A DNA stretch of 9,225 nt from an uncultured Flavobacterium sp. (GCA_946480635.1 CAMLKV010000068.1:1-9225), one strand, 5' to 3'; numbered from the stretch's first letter, positions 1 through 7,245 are shown. Numbers and translations: made by a program. Notes: generated by a model from the letters alone, not told the origin.

Positions 1-306
1 CCCACTCCTTGGCCTTGTTTTGTAATTGCAGTTAGAAATGAGTTTCTAAACAATAATAATTCTACAATAGAATTAATCTTAGAAATCATAAACAACACCA
101 CCATTGAGTTTAAATCAATCCCAAGTATAGACAAAACATTAGCTTCCCGATATAATCAAAAATTAGAAGATATTCAAGAATGGTTAAAATTGACACGTTG
201 GTCACAAAAGAAACTAGACAATGCTACTTTTGACAAAGTGCAGAACCAATTATTTGAGTTAAATTTAATTGAAAATAAAAGCCCTTATGAAGCGGTAGTT
301 AAATAA
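1..306 (+). CDS. Substrate-binding (periplasmic-binding-like) protein, C-terminal fragment
   Basis: The frame is open from the first base of the window to a TAA at 304-306, giving the last 101 residues of a protein whose start lies outside. The fragment begins PTPWPCFVIAVRNEFL and continues with a helical tail rich in Asn, Glu, Leu and Lys (IEFKSIPSIDKTLASRYNQ). From memory, this resembles the C-terminal third of a flavobacterial substrate-binding-domain protein of about 300 residues, related in fold to the solute-binding proteins of ABC importers. In that family the TPWPCFV segment belongs to the second lobe of the ligand-binding cleft. The ligand cannot be told from this fragment, and no transporter partner gene is visible. 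The downstream gene starts only 27 bases after the stop on the same strand with no obvious promoter, so the two may be co-transcribed. That the frame codes is near certain; the family assignment is moderate. Confidence 0.7.
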   Translation, partial: PTPWPCFVIAVRNEFLNNNNSTIELILEIINNTTIEFKSIPSIDKTLASRYNQKLEDIQEWLKLTRWSQKKLDNATFDKVQNQLFELNLIENKSPYEAVVK

Positions 307-333
307 TTCGTTATTTTTATCGTTTTAATAAAA

Positions 334-1278
334 ATGTTTTCAGCCCTCAAAAATTATTACAATACCTACAAAAACAGGCTATCCTTACCAAAGCCTTGGG
401 ATAGTATTGTAATATTTTTACTGAATATTCTTTTTACAATTCCTGTATTTATAATCATACATCAAAATCTAGCAGAACTAGAATTAAAAATACCTATTGA
501 TAGAATTGCCATTTTCATAGCTTTATTAGGTGTATTTCAGTTTATTTTATTAAAGCTCAAAAAGACTATTCTCATCTCAGTTTTTGTATATATATTATTT
601 TTAACCTACGGAACTTTTTTTGGAGAATATAGTTTTTATCGAGTTTATGATGATTATCGCTCGATGATGTACACTATGGGTGATTCTGCACACCCACAAG
701 ACCTTATTGTTAGCAAGCTATTACCCTTTCCTAATAAAACAAAAGTATTAAGAGCTATAGATTTTCAAAACCCAAAGGTTAGAAACTTTGCTTTACTAGC
801 AACCACAAAACATTTTTCTGAAGCAAAAAAACTTAAAGGGTATAGTTATTACAGAACTACAATACAATGTTTTGCAGTTTTTAAAGAAATTAAATCCCGC
901 TGGAATTATGTAAGTGATCCTATTGGTAATAATTATATAGCATCTGCTTCAGAAACTTTACAGCATTTTTCTGGTGATTGTGATGATCATGCCGTACTTA
1001 TGGCTGCTTGTGTAAAAGCTGTGGGAGGAACGCCAAGATTAATTCATACAGATGCTCATATCTATCCAGAAATGTTAATTGGAAACAAAAGAGATTTAGA
1101 AAATATTATTTTCTTGATTAAAAAAGTGCTATTCGTTGAAGAAAGCAAAAACAAAGAAATACATTATCACATTGACGAACGTGGTCAAATATGGCTAAAT
1201 TTAGATTATACTGGTTATTATCCTGGTGGCCGATTTATGAGTGAAAAAATCCTTGGAGAATTAACACTTTACAATTAA
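334..1278 (+). CDS. Membrane protein with transglutaminase-like cysteine domain
   Basis: This is a 314-residue protein with an N-terminal membrane part and a C-terminal soluble part. Hydrophobic segments lie at about residues 24-43, 55-73 and 78-96. The soluble part carries a transglutaminase-like (papain-fold) signature: the motif GDCDDHA with candidate nucleophile Cys216, then DAHIYPE with His242, then WLNLDYT with Asp291. These have the order and spacing expected of a Cys-His-Asp triad. Bacterial members of this superfamily act mostly as proteases, peptidases or amidases rather than as cross-linkers; the substrate here is unknown. With three predicted helices the domain's side of the membrane is uncertain. 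The ATG at 334 follows an A-rich stretch without a Shine-Dalgarno. The gene follows the substrate-binding gene by 27 bases and converges with ung, 2 bases away. The fold is fairly certain; the biological role is not known. Confidence 0.85.
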   Translation: MFSALKNYYNTYKNRLSLPKPWDSIVIFLLNILFTIPVFIIIHQNLAELELKIPIDRIAIFIALLGVFQFILLKLKKTILISVFVYILFLTYGTFFGEYSFYRVYDDYRSMMYTMGDSAHPQDLIVSKLLPFPNKTKVLRAIDFQNPKVRNFALLATTKHFSEAKKLKGYSYYRTTIQCFAVFKEIKSRWNYVSDPIGNNYIASASETLQHFSGDCDDHAVLMAACVKAVGGTPRLIHTDAHIYPEMLIGNKRDLENIIFLIKKVLFVEESKNKEIHYHIDERGQIWLNLDYTGYYPGGRFMSEKILGELTLYN

Positions 1279-1280
1279 AC

Positions 1281-1949
1281 TTACCAATTAATTTCTTCTT
1301 TTTTAAGACTTTTTAAATACTCATTTGTCTTTAAAAAATGATTATTCCCAAACCAAAAGCCTCGATTGGCACTCAGTGGTGATGGATGACCACTTTCTAA
1401 TACCAAATGTTTCTCTTTATTAATTTTGGACCCTTTCTTTTGTGCAAAACTTCCCCAAAGTAAAAAGACAACATTTTCAGTATTTTCAGAAATATACTGA
1501 ATAACACTATCCGTAAAAAAATTCCATTTTAAATGTTTATGACTGTTTGCTAAATCCTTACGAACCGTTAATGAAGCATTTAAAAGTAAAACTCCTTGTT
1601 TTGCCCAGTGTTCTAAATTTCCCGAAGTTGGAAAAAACACTCTATCGTATTCATTATTAATTTCGATTAAAATATTTTTTAAAGAAGGAGGAATTGCAAC
1701 TCCATCATTCACAGAAAAACACAAACCGTTGGCCTCACCCACTCCATGATATGGATCTTGCCCAATAATAACAACTTTTAAATCATTTAATGAACATTTA
1801 TCAAATGCATTAAAAATTAAATCTTTTGGAGGAAAACATACATTAGTTTCATATTCTTCATCAACTTGTTTTATTAGTTCAGTAAAATATGGTTTAGTAG
1901 ATTCCGAATCAAAAAAAGGTTGCCAAGAAGAATGAATGATAAACTGCAT
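1281..1949 (-). CDS. ung: Uracil-DNA glycosylase, family 1
   Basis: Ung removes uracil from DNA by cleaving the N-glycosidic bond, starting base excision repair of deaminated cytosine and misincorporated dUMP. The 222-residue length is normal for the family. The hallmark motifs are all present: GQDPYHG at residues 63-69 with the water-activating Asp65 and Tyr67; GLCFSV with the uracil-stacking Phe78; LLLNASLTV with the uracil-reading Asn124; and HPSPLS at 188-193 with catalytic His188 and the DNA-intercalating Leu192. The ATG at 1949 is the natural start: MQFIIHSSWQPFF matches the usual N-terminal helix, which carries a conserved Trp. A TAnnTTTG element lies about 18 bases upstream on the minus strand. 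The gene is divergent from mutS2, another DNA-metabolism gene, and its 3' end abuts the transglutaminase-like gene. Identification is secure and nothing looks broken. Confidence 0.98.
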   Translation of the reverse strand: MQFIIHSSWQPFFDSESTKPYFTELIKQVDEEYETNVCFPPKDLIFNAFDKCSLNDLKVVIIGQDPYHGVGEANGLCFSVNDGVAIPPSLKNILIEINNEYDRVFFPTSGNLEHWAKQGVLLLNASLTVRKDLANSHKHLKWNFFTDSVIQYISENTENVVFLLWGSFAQKKGSKINKEKHLVLESGHPSPLSANRGFWFGNNHFLKTNEYLKSLKKEEINW

Positions 1950-1966
1950 TTTGGGTGTATTTTAAG

Positions 1967-1974
1967 CAAATATA
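1967..1974 (-). promoter_or_regulatory. Candidate -7 promoter element for ung
   Basis: The minus strand reads TATATTTG here, an exact match to the Bacteroidota -7 consensus TAnnTTTG. It would place transcription initiation about 12 bases before the ung ATG. No good TTG -33 element is seen at the expected 17-23-base distance, so this is a motif and position match only. Confidence 0.5.
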
Positions 1975-1990
1975 TTATTTTGAAACTTTG

Positions 1991-1998
1991 TAACTTTG
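1991..1998 (+). promoter_or_regulatory. Candidate -7 promoter element for mutS2
   Basis: The plus strand reads TAACTTTG, an exact TAnnTTTG match, giving a predicted leader of about 18 bases before the mutS2 ATG. The heptamer AACTTTG is repeated just upstream (1984-1990 and 1992-1998). A clear TTG -33 box at the right spacing is not visible. It faces the opposite way from the ung element, which lies only 16 bases away. Confidence 0.5.
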
Positions 1999-2021
1999 CT
2001 ACTTAGCCACTTTCTTTAAAA

Positions 2022-4190
2022 ATGATTTCAATAAATACTAAAACACTTCAAGATTTACAATTTCAAACAGTTTTAGAAACCATTTCGGAACTTTGTATTA
2101 CCGAAATTGGTAACGAAAAAGCGTTAAACATCAAACCTCTAAAAAATGAAGAGGAATTGATGCAATCGTTGTTACAAACTTCTGAATATAGATCTTCTTT
2201 CGATAATAATAATGCATTACCAAATCACGGATTTGAGCCTATAATTAATGAGATTAAATTTTTAGGAATTGAAGATAGCTTTTTGGAATTACCAAGTTTT
2301 AAAAAAATTCACTCCATTTCGGAAAATACAAACATCTTATTACAATTCTTAAAGAAATTTCAGGAGTATTATCCAGCTTTAGCCTTAAAAGCAAGTGAAA
2401 TTGAGATTACTAAAGAAATAACAAAATCGATCGATGCCGTATTGGACAAATACGGAGAAGTTAAAGATGATGCGACACCTACTCTACTCGAAATACGTCG
2501 TAACATGAATGCTGTTCGTGGTAAAGTAAATCAGAGTTTTGGTTTGGCTTTAAGTCAGTACAATTCGTTAGGATATTTGGATGAGATTAGAGAAACAGTC
2601 GTTGAAAACCGGAGAGTTTTGGCTGTTTTAGCAATGTATAGACGTAAAGTTAAAGGATCAATTCTAGGTAGTTCTAAAACAGGTAGTATTGCATATATTG
2701 AGCCTGAATCTACATTACGATATTCGAGAGAATTAGCCAATTTGGAATATGAAGAAAGAGAGGAAATTATAAAAATCCTTAAAAACTTAACTAATTCTAT
2801 CCGTCCTTTTTTACCACTATTAATTCAATATCAAGACTTTTTAAGTGACGTAGATGTAATTTCTGCAAAGGCAAAATATGCCCGAAAAATTAATGGTTTA
2901 TTACCAAATATCACAAAAGAAAGAAAAATCTATTTCAGGGATGCCTTTCATCCTATTTTATACTTGACTAATAAAGCTAAAAAGGAAACAACATACCCGC
3001 AAACATTTGATTTTAATCACGAAAACAGAATAGTTGTAATTTCTGGCCCCAATGCAGGTGGTAAAACCATTTCGATGAAAACAGTTGGTTTACTACAATT
3101 AATGCGTCAGTCTGGAATTTTAATCCCAGTGCATGAGCGTAGTGAAACTTGTTTGTTTGACCGAATCATAACAGATATTGGCGATAATCAATCAATAGAA
3201 AACCATTTAAGTACCTATAGTTACCGATTAAAAAACATGAATTATTTCTTGAAAAAATGTAATTCTAAAACATTGTTTCTAATTGATGAATTTGGTACAG
3301 GATCTGATCCAGAACTTGGTGGTGCTTTAGCAGAAGTTTTTCTTGAAGAGTTTTATGAAAGAAAAGCCTTCGGAATTATTACTACTCACTATTCCAATTT
3401 AAAAATGTTAGCTAACGAGCTACCTTTTGCGACTAATGCCAATATGCTTTTTGATGAGAAATCATTGGAACCAATGTATAAATTAGTTATCGGTCAAGCA
3501 GGAAGTTCGTTTACTTTCGAAGTTGCTCAAAAAAATGGTATCCCTTATGGATTAATTAACAGAGCAAAAAAGAAAATTGAAGGAGGTAAAGTCCGTTTTG
3601 ATAAAACCATTGCTAATCTTCAAAAAGAACGTTCTAAGCTTGAAAAAACTTCACAAAATCTAAAAGAAGAAGAAAGCAAAGCCCGTGAAGAAAGTAAAAA
3701 AATGGAGAATATCAACGCTAAAATTCAGGATAAATTAGAACGTTATCAGGAGCTATATGATTCAAATCAGCGCTTGATTTATATGGGTCAAAAAATAGAT
3801 GATATTTCAGAAAAGTACTTCAACAATAAAAACAAAAAAGAACTTATTGGAGAATTCTTAAAAATGGTGGAAATAGAAAATTCTAAAAGAAAAAAAATTA
3901 CTGCCAAAGAGAAAAAAGAAAAAGAAATTATTGTAAAAGAGGTTATTGAAGAGGTTAAAGTTAAGGTAGAAGAAATTCGAAAAGAGAAGAAAGAAAAGAA
4001 ACTTAAAGCAAAAATTGAAGAAGAAAACAAACCTAAAGTAATACTTAAAGTTGGTGACCGAGTTCGTATGATTGATGGAAAATCTATTGGAACAATCGAC
4101 ACAATTGAAAAGAATAAAGCAACGGTAAATTATGGTATCTTTACTTCTAAAGTGAGTTTAGATCAATTAGAATATATTCAGCCAAAATAA
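2022..4190 (+). CDS. mutS2: MutS2-family ATPase without an Smr domain
   Basis: MutS2 proteins are ABC-type ATPases that bind branched DNA or, as shown in Firmicutes, act on collided ribosomes; they are not the mismatch-recognising MutS. This 722-residue protein has the MutS core and clamp helices at about 1-330, Walker A GPNAGGKT at 342-349, an ST signature at 397-398, Walker B LFLIDE at 418-423 followed by FGTGSDP, and the TTH switch at 454-456. Residues about 515-670 form a long, highly charged Lys/Glu-rich coiled coil. A KOW/SH3-like segment follows (KVGDRVRM to LEYIQPK, about 675-722), and the protein then stops. The mismatch-recognition domain of MutS is absent, as expected. The C-terminal Smr nuclease domain found in Bacillus-type MutS2 (about 785 residues) is also absent; from memory this shorter form is usual in flavobacteria. 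The TAA is followed after one base by the next gene, so the two are probably translationally coupled. Confidence 0.95.
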   Translation: MISINTKTLQDLQFQTVLETISELCITEIGNEKALNIKPLKNEEELMQSLLQTSEYRSSFDNNNALPNHGFEPIINEIKFLGIEDSFLELPSFKKIHSISENTNILLQFLKKFQEYYPALALKASEIEITKEITKSIDAVLDKYGEVKDDATPTLLEIRRNMNAVRGKVNQSFGLALSQYNSLGYLDEIRETVVENRRVLAVLAMYRRKVKGSILGSSKTGSIAYIEPESTLRYSRELANLEYEEREEIIKILKNLTNSIRPFLPLLIQYQDFLSDVDVISAKAKYARKINGLLPNITKERKIYFRDAFHPILYLTNKAKKETTYPQTFDFNHENRIVVISGPNAGGKTISMKTVGLLQLMRQSGILIPVHERSETCLFDRIITDIGDNQSIENHLSTYSYRLKNMNYFLKKCNSKTLFLIDEFGTGSDPELGGALAEVFLEEFYERKAFGIITTHYSNLKMLANELPFATNANMLFDEKSLEPMYKLVIGQAGSSFTFEVAQKNGIPYGLINRAKKKIEGGKVRFDKTIANLQKERSKLEKTSQNLKEEESKAREESKKMENINAKIQDKLERYQELYDSNQRLIYMGQKIDDISEKYFNNKNKKELIGEFLKMVEIENSKRKKITAKEKKEKEIIVKEVIEEVKVKVEEIRKEKKEKKLKAKIEEENKPKVILKVGDRVRMIDGKSIGTIDTIEKNKATVNYGIFTSKVSLDQLEYIQPK

Positions 4191-4191
4191 C

Positions 4192-4608
4192 ATGGAAGGT
4201 ATACCACAAGATAAAAAAATAATATTATTTGATGGTGTTTGCAATTTATGTGACTCGACTGTTAATTATATTATTAAACGAGACAAAAAGGATATTTTCA
4301 GATTTGTTCCAATACAAACAGATTTGGGTCAAAGAATTCTAAAACATCTTGGTATCTCAGAAAGAAATATAGACAGTATTGTGTTTTATGAGCCTGGAAA
4401 AGCTTACTACTATAAGTCACATGCTGCCTTAAAAGTTGCAAAAAACTTAGGGGGTCTTTACGCCTATGCTATAATATTCAAATGTATACCTAGTTTTTTG
4501 CGTGATTATTTATATGATTTTATTGCTAAAAATAGGTACAAATGGTACGGTAAAAAGGAATCATGTATGATACCAACACCAGAGATCAAAGCCAAATTTC
4601 TTGAATAA
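4192..4608 (+). CDS. DCC-family (DUF393) thiol-disulfide oxidoreductase
   Basis: This 138-residue protein opens with IILFDGVCNLCDSTVNYI. The DGVCNLC segment (Asp14, Cys17, Cys20) is the defining DxxCxxC motif of the DCC/DUF393 family, a predicted thioredoxin-like fold with a CxxC redox site. The middle FRFVPIQTDLG and the C-terminal NRYKWYGKKESCMIPTPE are also typical of the family; Cys125 is a third cysteine. There is no signal peptide, so a cytoplasmic location is likely. The physiological substrate is not established for the family. The ATG lies one base after the mutS2 stop, implying co-transcription and probable coupled translation. Whether this reflects a functional link with MutS2 or just genome packing cannot be told from the sequence. 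A hairpin terminator overlaps the end of the gene. Confidence 0.92.
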   Translation: MEGIPQDKKIILFDGVCNLCDSTVNYIIKRDKKDIFRFVPIQTDLGQRILKHLGISERNIDSIVFYEPGKAYYYKSHAALKVAKNLGGLYAYAIIFKCIPSFLRDYLYDFIAKNRYKWYGKKESCMIPTPEIKAKFLE

Positions 4609-4635
4609 AAAAGCCTCGCAATTGAGGCTTTTTTT
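4607..4635. terminator. Bidirectional rho-independent terminator
   Basis: A stem of GCCTC (4613-4617) and GAGGC (4624-4628) with the 6-base loop GCAATT is flanked by six A on the left and seven T on the right, which can extend the stem. Read rightward it ends the mutS2-DCC transcript; read leftward it ends the TonB-receptor transcript. Its position between two convergent genes, overlapping the DCC stop codon and 1 base from the receptor stop codon, fits a shared terminator. Confidence 0.9.
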
Positions 4636-4636
4636 A

Positions 4637-6844
4637 TTATAAGTTAAAATTTAGTCCAAGCATTATATTTCTTCCAATGTTTGGTATTCCATCATTTTTA
4701 AGTCTTGACAAGTGAGAAATATATTCTTTATTAAGTAAATTATTTCCACTTACATTGAATTCAAATTTAGCCTTAAACAATGTAACATTACCTCCAAGTC
4801 CACAATTCAACAAGGTATAGTCATTAGTTTGACTCTCAAAAGTGCTTACTTTATTTTGTTTCAAATATGTTTCTAAGTTTACAGAAACATACGATTTTTT
4901 AAGCCAATTCAAAGAGTTAATTTCTACTTTAAAGGTGTTATTAATCTTATTTGCAGGAATCAAAGGTAGGTTTTCCTCATTATCCATTTTCCCAGTAACG
5001 CTTTCAAAACTACTTGTATAATGTAGCCAATCTAAAGGATGCGGGTGAAAATGTATTCCTGCCTCACCTCCATACAAAGCACTATTTGCTTGCGTGTAGT
5101 TATATACCAAATTATCATCTATATAATCAGAAGTTGGAGAGATAAAAATATAATTATTGATATGGTTATAGAATCCGTTTACAAAAAATTCAAAATGTGA
5201 ATTACCATACTCTATGTTTAAATCAGCCTGGATATTTTGTTCGTTTTTAAGGTTTGAATTTCCTATCTCATAACGATTACTTCCTTCATGAACACCATTT
5301 GATGTCAATTCAGCTAAATTTGGAGCTCTGAAACCTGAAGCTAAATTCGCTCTTAATGTTAACTTTTCAAGCAAATTAGTCTTATAACCTAATGAAGCAT
5401 TAAAACTTTTGAATTTTTTATCAATTGCCACAAAGTATCCTTCCTCTCCTATTTCACCGTGAGTTTCAGTTTCAACACTTCTGCTATCAAATCTAAAACC
5501 TGCTTGAATTACATTTTTCTTCCATTCATAATTTGATGTAATTAAAAACCCTAAATCTTTAGTTTTCGCATCAGGAATTAATAATTCTTCTCCTAAATTT
5601 TTGTTGGTTTGATTCATTCCTTGAACGCCAATAATCGTTTCAAATTTTCCAAATTTTGGCAAATAATACTTAACATCATAATTAAAAGTCTGTAAATCCA
5701 TTTTCAATACAGGAATCTTTGAATCTTCAAATTCATTTCTATCATTTGCTATATATCCAAAATCAAAATCTAGTTTAGATTTCTTAAAAAACAGAGTATT
5801 GTGCAAGCTAGCAATATGGTTTAATACAGCTTGTCTAGGATAATCAGGGTCTTTTTTAATAGTATTTTCACCAATTTCTTCAGGTAATCCCAAACTTAAA
5901 TTATTCAAATTATAACGGAATGTTGTTGAAAATGAATTGTTACTATATCCAATTCCAGCTTTCAAATCAGTCTCTTCAAAACGAGTATTGGTAACACGAT
6001 TCCCATCTGGCATTTCATAATCCGAATGAATGTTATAACCTCCTCTAACAAGGAATTTCCAATTTTCTGAAGAACTTTTTAATCCAAAACTTGTATTACT
6101 TCCCAATGTATTTGAAAAGAATTTTTGACTAAAATCACTCGAATATGAATTTGACTTAGCAAATTTTTCAGGATTAAAATATAAAACACCCCCTAATGCA
6201 TCTGATCCATATAATAATGATGCTGGTCCTTTTATCACTTCAACACTTTCTACACCGCTATCGTTTAAACCCAATCCGTGCTCTTCACCAAATTGTTGGT
6301 TTTCTAATCGAACTCCTTGTGAATACACTAGAACTCTGTTACCACTTAAACCTCTAATTACTGGTTTTCCTATAGATGTTCCTGTTGAAATATTTGAAAC
6401 TCCTGGGATTTTTGCTAATCCTTCTGCTAAAGTTGCTGCACCAGATTGTTGTAATTCTTTAATTTTTTTGTTTTCAACTTTCATTACATTTTGTGACTGA
6501 ATTTTATTGAAAACGGTCGAAACAATAACTTCGTCAATATGATGTGAATGTTCTTCTGAAAGAATAACATCATGTATAACTTCAGAAGTATTTAAGGCAA
6601 TCGTTGAAGTAACTGCATCGAATTCCGGATGAGAGAAAATAACTGTGAAATTTCCTGAAGGAAGTTGACTAAACTGATAATTCCCTGATTCGTCAGACTT
6701 TGTTTCTTTATGCAAGTCAGGAATAGATACTATTACACCACTTATTTTATTTGCTTTTTCATCAGTTATTGTTCCTTTTAATGATGATTGAGCATGGGCA
6801 AATATTGAAAACCCTATAAATAGGGCTATAAAAAAAGATTTCAT
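4637..6844 (-). CDS. TonB-dependent outer-membrane receptor, probable metal (zinc/copper) uptake
   Basis: This 735-residue outer-membrane protein has a signal peptide (about 1-18, cut after AHA). Next come a carboxypeptidase-regulatory-like beta-sandwich (about 21-95), a TonB-box-like DEVIVS (104-109), and a plug domain (about 115-225) with IRGLSGNRVLVYSQGVRL and VEVIKGPASLLYGSDALGGV. A beta-barrel fills the rest and ends NNLLNKEYISHLSRL ... GRNIMLGLNFNL. Such receptors use proton-motive force relayed by TonB to import scarce ligands. A histidine cluster HSHH (99-102) sits just before the TonB box, and HFHPHP (598-603) with His608 lies in the barrel. Together with the His/Cys-rich small protein encoded 47 bases upstream, this suggests zinc or copper as the ligand, in the style of ZnuD. 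That is inference; siderophore or other ligands are not excluded. No SusD partner is present, which argues against glycan uptake. No clear promoter lies in the gap, so expression is probably from the upstream gene's promoter. Confidence 0.93.
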   Translation of the reverse strand: MKSFFIALFIGFSIFAHAQSSLKGTITDEKANKISGVIVSIPDLHKETKSDESGNYQFSQLPSGNFTVIFSHPEFDAVTSTIALNTSEVIHDVILSEEHSHHIDEVIVSTVFNKIQSQNVMKVENKKIKELQQSGAATLAEGLAKIPGVSNISTGTSIGKPVIRGLSGNRVLVYSQGVRLENQQFGEEHGLGLNDSGVESVEVIKGPASLLYGSDALGGVLYFNPEKFAKSNSYSSDFSQKFFSNTLGSNTSFGLKSSSENWKFLVRGGYNIHSDYEMPDGNRVTNTRFEETDLKAGIGYSNNSFSTTFRYNLNNLSLGLPEEIGENTIKKDPDYPRQAVLNHIASLHNTLFFKKSKLDFDFGYIANDRNEFEDSKIPVLKMDLQTFNYDVKYYLPKFGKFETIIGVQGMNQTNKNLGEELLIPDAKTKDLGFLITSNYEWKKNVIQAGFRFDSRSVETETHGEIGEEGYFVAIDKKFKSFNASLGYKTNLLEKLTLRANLASGFRAPNLAELTSNGVHEGSNRYEIGNSNLKNEQNIQADLNIEYGNSHFEFFVNGFYNHINNYIFISPTSDYIDDNLVYNYTQANSALYGGEAGIHFHPHPLDWLHYTSSFESVTGKMDNEENLPLIPANKINNTFKVEINSLNWLKKSYVSVNLETYLKQNKVSTFESQTNDYTLLNCGLGGNVTLFKAKFEFNVSGNNLLNKEYISHLSRLKNDGIPNIGRNIMLGLNFNL

Positions 6845-6856
6845 TTAGTTGATTTT

Positions 6857-6900
6857 AATGTTTAATAAAGATTAATACAAAGTATTTGATATTAAACATT
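6857..6900 (-). repeat. Inverted repeat between small His/Cys gene and TonB receptor
   Basis: Arms AATGTTTAATA (6857-6867) and TATTAAACATT (6890-6900) are perfect 11-bp reverse complements. Nested inside is a second 5-bp stem, AATAC and GTATT (6874-6878 and 6882-6886). The outer arm covers the stop codon of the small protein gene, and the other arm ends 12 bases before the receptor ATG. In the mRNA this could fold into a stem-loop that affects processing, stability or receptor translation. The stem is A/U-only apart from one pair and lacks a U-tract, so it is a poor terminator. Confidence 0.6.
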
Positions 6901-7239
6901 TTGAGGAGGTCCTCTAAGGTAAAAAAAAGTAGAATTGCAATTAATTTCTACGCTTTTATAACCAAATATTATTTTAGAGTTAGTAACAAAATTTTTAAAC
7001 TCAAACGAATAAAATTCTGTTGGTATATAATTACTGAAAGAATACTCACAAACAAAACAATCATCAAAATCATTGTGTGCGTGAGAAAATTCGGTTTTGT
7101 TTTTATTGTATTTGTGGTGACAATGCTCAGTAGTGAGCTGTTTTACTAAATGCTCAAATGAATGCCCTGATTGAAACAATACTGCGAACAATATTGCGCC
7201 AAGCAAAGAGTAATTAATAAGTATTAATTTCTTTTTCAT
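6892..7239 (-). CDS. Small His/Cys-rich membrane-anchored protein, putative metal binding
   Basis: With the ATG at 7239-7237 this is a 115-residue protein. Residues 5-23 form one hydrophobic segment that could be an uncleaved anchor or a signal sequence, followed by a probably periplasmic domain. That domain is packed with potential metal ligands: GHSFEH (His26, His30), EHCHH (His39, Cys40, His41, His42), HAH (His53, His55) and a CxxC, CFVC (Cys61, Cys64). It ends RGPPQNV. The layout (short anchor, His cluster, CxxC, terminal RGPP) recalls the DUF2946-like small proteins found near copper or zinc transport genes, but that likeness is from memory and unproven. An in-frame TTG at 7248 would add three residues; I prefer the ATG because MKKK gives a normal charged N-terminus and the TTG lies inside the promoter-like element. 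It heads an operon with the TonB receptor. It may be a metal sensor, chaperone or buffering protein; its function is not known. Confidence 0.8.
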   Translation of the reverse strand: MKKKLILINYSLLGAILFAVLFQSGHSFEHLVKQLTTEHCHHKYNKNKTEFSHAHNDFDDCFVCEYSFSNYIPTEFYSFEFKNFVTNSKIIFGYKSVEINCNSTFFYLRGPPQNV

Positions 7240-7245
7240 TTGAAA

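Noticed and set aside
2555..2740. Minus-strand open frame of 61 codons inside mutS2
   Set aside because: It lies wholly within the strongly supported MutS2 coding frame, has no recognisable motif and no promoter; it is an antisense shadow.
3880..4030. Purine-rich low-complexity stretch that could be a DNA repeat
   Set aside because: The codons vary and no repeat unit recurs; it encodes the charged coiled coil expected in MutS2 just before the KOW-like segment.
3788..4102. Minus-strand open frame of 104 codons, Ser/Phe/Ile-rich, resembling a membrane protein
   Set aside because: It is the reverse complement of the Lys/Glu-rich coiled coil of MutS2. Purine-rich AAA/GAA codons read backwards give Phe, Ser and Leu, which imitates a hydrophobic protein.
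6857..6900. Rho-independent terminator between the small gene and the receptor
   Set aside because: The stem is almost all A/T, the loop is long (22 bases) and no T-tract follows on the minus strand; read-through into the receptor is more likely.
6886..7149. Plus-strand open frame of 87 codons, hydrophobic, opposite the small His/Cys gene
   Set aside because: The minus-strand frame has a sensible signal or anchor segment, clustered His/Cys and operon context, whereas this frame has erratic composition and starts inside the inverted repeat.
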